From: Actinomycetes bacterium
Lineage (GTDB): Bacteria; Actinomycetota; Acidimicrobiia; Acidimicrobiales; JAKAVM01
Direction of reading: 5' to 3'
Assembly: GCA_021817065.1 (NCBI GenBank)
Contig: JAKAWH010000002.1
Coordinates: forward strand, 39,684 to 72,717
DNA: 33,034 nt
This document shows positions 31,597 through 33,034 of the stretch, piece after piece (the stretch's first letter is position 1; the number at the start of each line of letters is the position of its first letter). Under the pieces are notes generated by a model. It ran no database searches, was not told the origin of the DNA, and was given only the letters and a program-made list of their open reading frames with translations. The position numbers and the translations under genes are program-made.

Positions 31597-32343
31597 ATGG
31601 GGAACGAACAAGCGATGCCGACAACGAAGAGGCGACGGGCGACCAGCGCAGCACCACCCGAGGGTCCACAGTGGCGTCAGAAGGCCACCGCTCGCCTGCG
31701 CTCGGTCATCACAAGATACGAACGGGAAATGCGGAGCCTTGTCAACCAGCGGGCGAACGAGACGCAGACACGCTTGCTCATTACGGAGTTCCTGGTGGAA
31801 GGACTTGGCTTTGATCGCTTTCGCGACTTGGCGACCGAGTTTCAGGTACGCGGAAATTTCGTCGACTACGGGTTGAGAGTCGATGGTGAACTGGTTGCCT
31901 TTGTCGAGTGCAAGTCAGTCGGCACGAAGCTCGGCGAGCGTCATTTGCGCCAAGTCAAGGGATATGTTCTCGATCATCCCGACGTTGAATGGGCGGTGCT
32001 GACCAATGGGGTCCAGTGGGAGCTCTGGCATGTCGGCGTTGACAGACCGCTTTCGGTTGATTTGGTGTTAGAGGCCGATTTATTGGGAGACACTGAACCT
32101 GGTCACCGTGCGGGGCGTTTGTTCTACCTCACCCACGAGTCATTCAAGCACCGAGAGATTCGCTCGCTCTGGAAGGCAAAGAGTGCCACGTCGCCGAAGG
32201 TTCTGGCAGACGTAATGCTTTCACCCAACGTTGTGAAGGTCCTGCGCAGGGAAGTCCATACAGCGACCGGGCACCTTGTCCCTCTGGATGAGCTTGCAGA
32301 ACGCATTCGCGAGGTATTGCGACCGGAGTACCTCGGCAGTTGA
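31597..32343 (+). CDS. Orphan type I restriction HsdR N-terminal-domain protein (PD-(D/E)XK nuclease-like)
   Basis: 248 residues. After a basic N-terminus (TTKRRRATSAAPPEGPQWRQ) and a helical segment with NQRANETQTRLLITEFLVEG comes the nuclease core: VDYGLRVDGELVAFVECKSV, with the D-x(n)-ExK signature (Asp in VDYGL, Glu-Cys-Lys in VECK), then LRQVKGYVLDHPDVEWAVLT and NGVQWELWHV, all typical of the HsdR N-terminal domain. The helicase domains of full HsdR are absent and no HsdM or HsdS is adjacent. Such short stand-alone proteins occur widely in prokaryotes, often in defence or mobile regions; the activity is unproven. Start ATG 31597 fits a -10 hexamer 7 nt upstream; ATG 31615 is possible. 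Its stop codon directly abuts the convergent small gene. Confidence 0.82.
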   Translation: MGNEQAMPTTKRRRATSAAPPEGPQWRQKATARLRSVITRYEREMRSLVNQRANETQTRLLITEFLVEGLGFDRFRDLATEFQVRGNFVDYGLRVDGELVAFVECKSVGTKLGERHLRQVKGYVLDHPDVEWAVLTNGVQWELWHVGVDRPLSVDLVLEADLLGDTEPGHRAGRLFYLTHESFKHREIRSLWKAKSATSPKVLADVMLSPNVVKVLRREVHTATGHLVPLDELAERIREVLRPEYLGS

Positions 32344-32550
32344 TTACCGGAGCTTTGGGCTCAGCCCAACGGCACGCACTGCCTTGTTGATCTGGCGATT
32401 CCCTTCTCTGTAAATCACTCTCCGGGCTTGGCGCTCCATCTCGCCTTCGACACCGCCTGAGAGGCCGCCGCGCTGGTAGCCGTGCTCGAGAGCCTCCACA
32501 TTGCCGAGCACCCGAGCGAACTTGTATAGGTTCGACCTGGTCGTGCTCAT
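32344..32550 (-). CDS. Small basic conserved protein of unknown function
   Basis: 68 residues, strongly basic. The N-terminal MSTTRSNLYKFARVLGNVEA resembles a family of very small uncharacterised bacterial proteins that begin similarly (recollection of pattern, not a search). No membrane segment. Its ATG overlaps the stop of the upstream gene (ATGA at 32547-32550), so it is translationally coupled as the last gene of a - strand operon. It ends directly against the stop codon of the convergent nuclease gene. No function proposed. Confidence 0.7.
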   Translation of the reverse strand: MSTTRSNLYKFARVLGNVEALEHGYQRGGLSGGVEGEMERQARRVIYREGNRQINKAVRAVGLSPKLR

Positions 32551-32813
32551 GGCGTCGCCTCCTTTGCCCTCCGATCAGCCAGGACCACCCGCTCAACGAT
32601 GGCGCGTATCTCGTCCTCGTCGTCGGTCGCCTCCATGGCTGCCAGCTCACCCGAAGGGACTACAGCGCAGCCATGGCCCCCGTCCTCGTGTCCGCAGCGC
32701 CAGGCCAGCCATGCTTGACCGTCCGGATCGGCCCCGTTCTCTTCGGTGGCGTTGATGAGCGCGACGACCTCGACCATGCCGTCGACTGCCACGTCGTATT
32801 CGATTGCCAGCAA
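32547..32813 (-). CDS. Small acidic hypothetical protein
   Basis: 88 codons from a TTG at 32813, preceded by GAGGAG in the end of the upstream gene. Strongly acidic (EATDDEDEIRAIVERVVLAD near the end). A Cys/His cluster, WRCGHEDGGHGC, could bind metal. No recognised family. It starts 1 bp after the stop of the partial gene upstream and overlaps the next gene by ATGA, so the three form an operon. Confidence 0.65.
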   Translation of the reverse strand: MLAIEYDVAVDGMVEVVALINATEENGADPDGQAWLAWRCGHEDGGHGCAVVPSGELAAMEATDDEDEIRAIVERVVLADRRAKEATP

Positions 32814-32814
32814 G

Positions 32815-33033
32815 TCAGCTCCTCTCTGTCAATTCTTCCGTGACAAGGTGCCACGCTTCCCGGTATTGTTCGACGTTGGGAACGCGGGACAGCATGCACT
32901 TGAACGAGTCTCCCCACTTCGACAGCTCGTCGTGTGCCGCCTTCTTTACAATCGCCGTGACTTCTCTGACGGCTGAATCCGCCAGCTTCTTTTCAAGCCG
33001 CTTGCGCGACCGGAAGGGCCAGTCCAGCCCGGA
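32815..33033 (-). CDS. Hypothetical protein, 5'-partial at the right edge
   Basis: A frame open from the right edge on the - strand, reading SGLDWPFRSRKRLEKKLADS ... SRVPNVEQYREAWHLVTEEL and ending with TGA at 32815-32817. Codon use and the lysine/glutamate-rich amphipathic pattern look like real coding sequence, and the next gene follows after 1 bp with a ribosome-binding site inside this gene's end. The N-terminus lies outside the window. No family recognised. Confidence 0.6.
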   Translation of the reverse strand, partial: SGLDWPFRSRKRLEKKLADSAVREVTAIVKKAAHDELSKWGDSFKCMLSRVPNVEQYREAWHLVTEELTERS

Positions 33034-33034
33034 G

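Overview
The window is a G+C-rich actinobacterial chromosome segment. The class Acidimicrobiia or a close relative is plausible, but that is inference. The main indicators are the fused actinobacterial-type 2-oxoglutarate decarboxylase/dehydrogenase with an N-terminal acyltransferase domain (Kgd), an MmpL-type transporter, an MprAB-like two-component pair, and many apparently leaderless genes with a TAnnnT hexamer 7 to 9 nt before the start codon.

Layout. 1-8464: core metabolism and information genes on the + strand: kgd (5' end outside the window), recO, single-chain glyS and ppdK. 8509-12954: envelope or secreted hydrolases and small enzymes: a Tat-type alpha/beta hydrolase, a SAM methyltransferase converging on it with an antisense overlap, a secreted SGNH esterase and a GNAT acetyltransferase. 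13365-16952: one 1195-codon ORF joining a complete MmpL/RND transporter to an MGDG-synthase-like GT28 glycosyltransferase. 17133-21183: response regulator and sensor kinase, a strong bidirectional hairpin, then two exported proteins on the - strand (a DUF5666-like repeat protein and a YHYH-domain lipoprotein). A 17-bp direct-repeat box occurs upstream of the regulator and again upstream of the lipoprotein. 21358-26502: a translationally coupled exopolysaccharide operon: a BcsB-like protein lacking its expected N-terminal part, a polytopic membrane protein split by a frameshift at a G6 run, and a BcsA-like processive glycosyltransferase with an MshEN-like (T2SSE N-terminal) domain. 26657-29314: SCP2-like protein, M20 peptidase, and nitrobindin-like beta-barrel protein. 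29386-30962: REC-HD-GYP c-di-GMP phosphodiesterase and the remnant of a hybrid kinase. 31139-33034: a tRNA with CAU anticodon, a stray tRNA 3'-end fragment, short iterons, an orphan HsdR-N nuclease-like gene and an operon of small unknown genes. The last part is less G+C-rich and looks like the edge of an acquired island.

How they may work together. The polysaccharide operon and the HD-GYP protein suggest a c-di-GMP-tuned cellulose-like polymer, with MshEN standing in for the usual PilZ domain. The two-component system may control the flanking surface proteins through the shared box. The MmpL-GT28 fusion suggests glycolipid synthesis directly coupled to export. It and the box-sharing polysaccharide/two-component region are the best candidates here for something undescribed.
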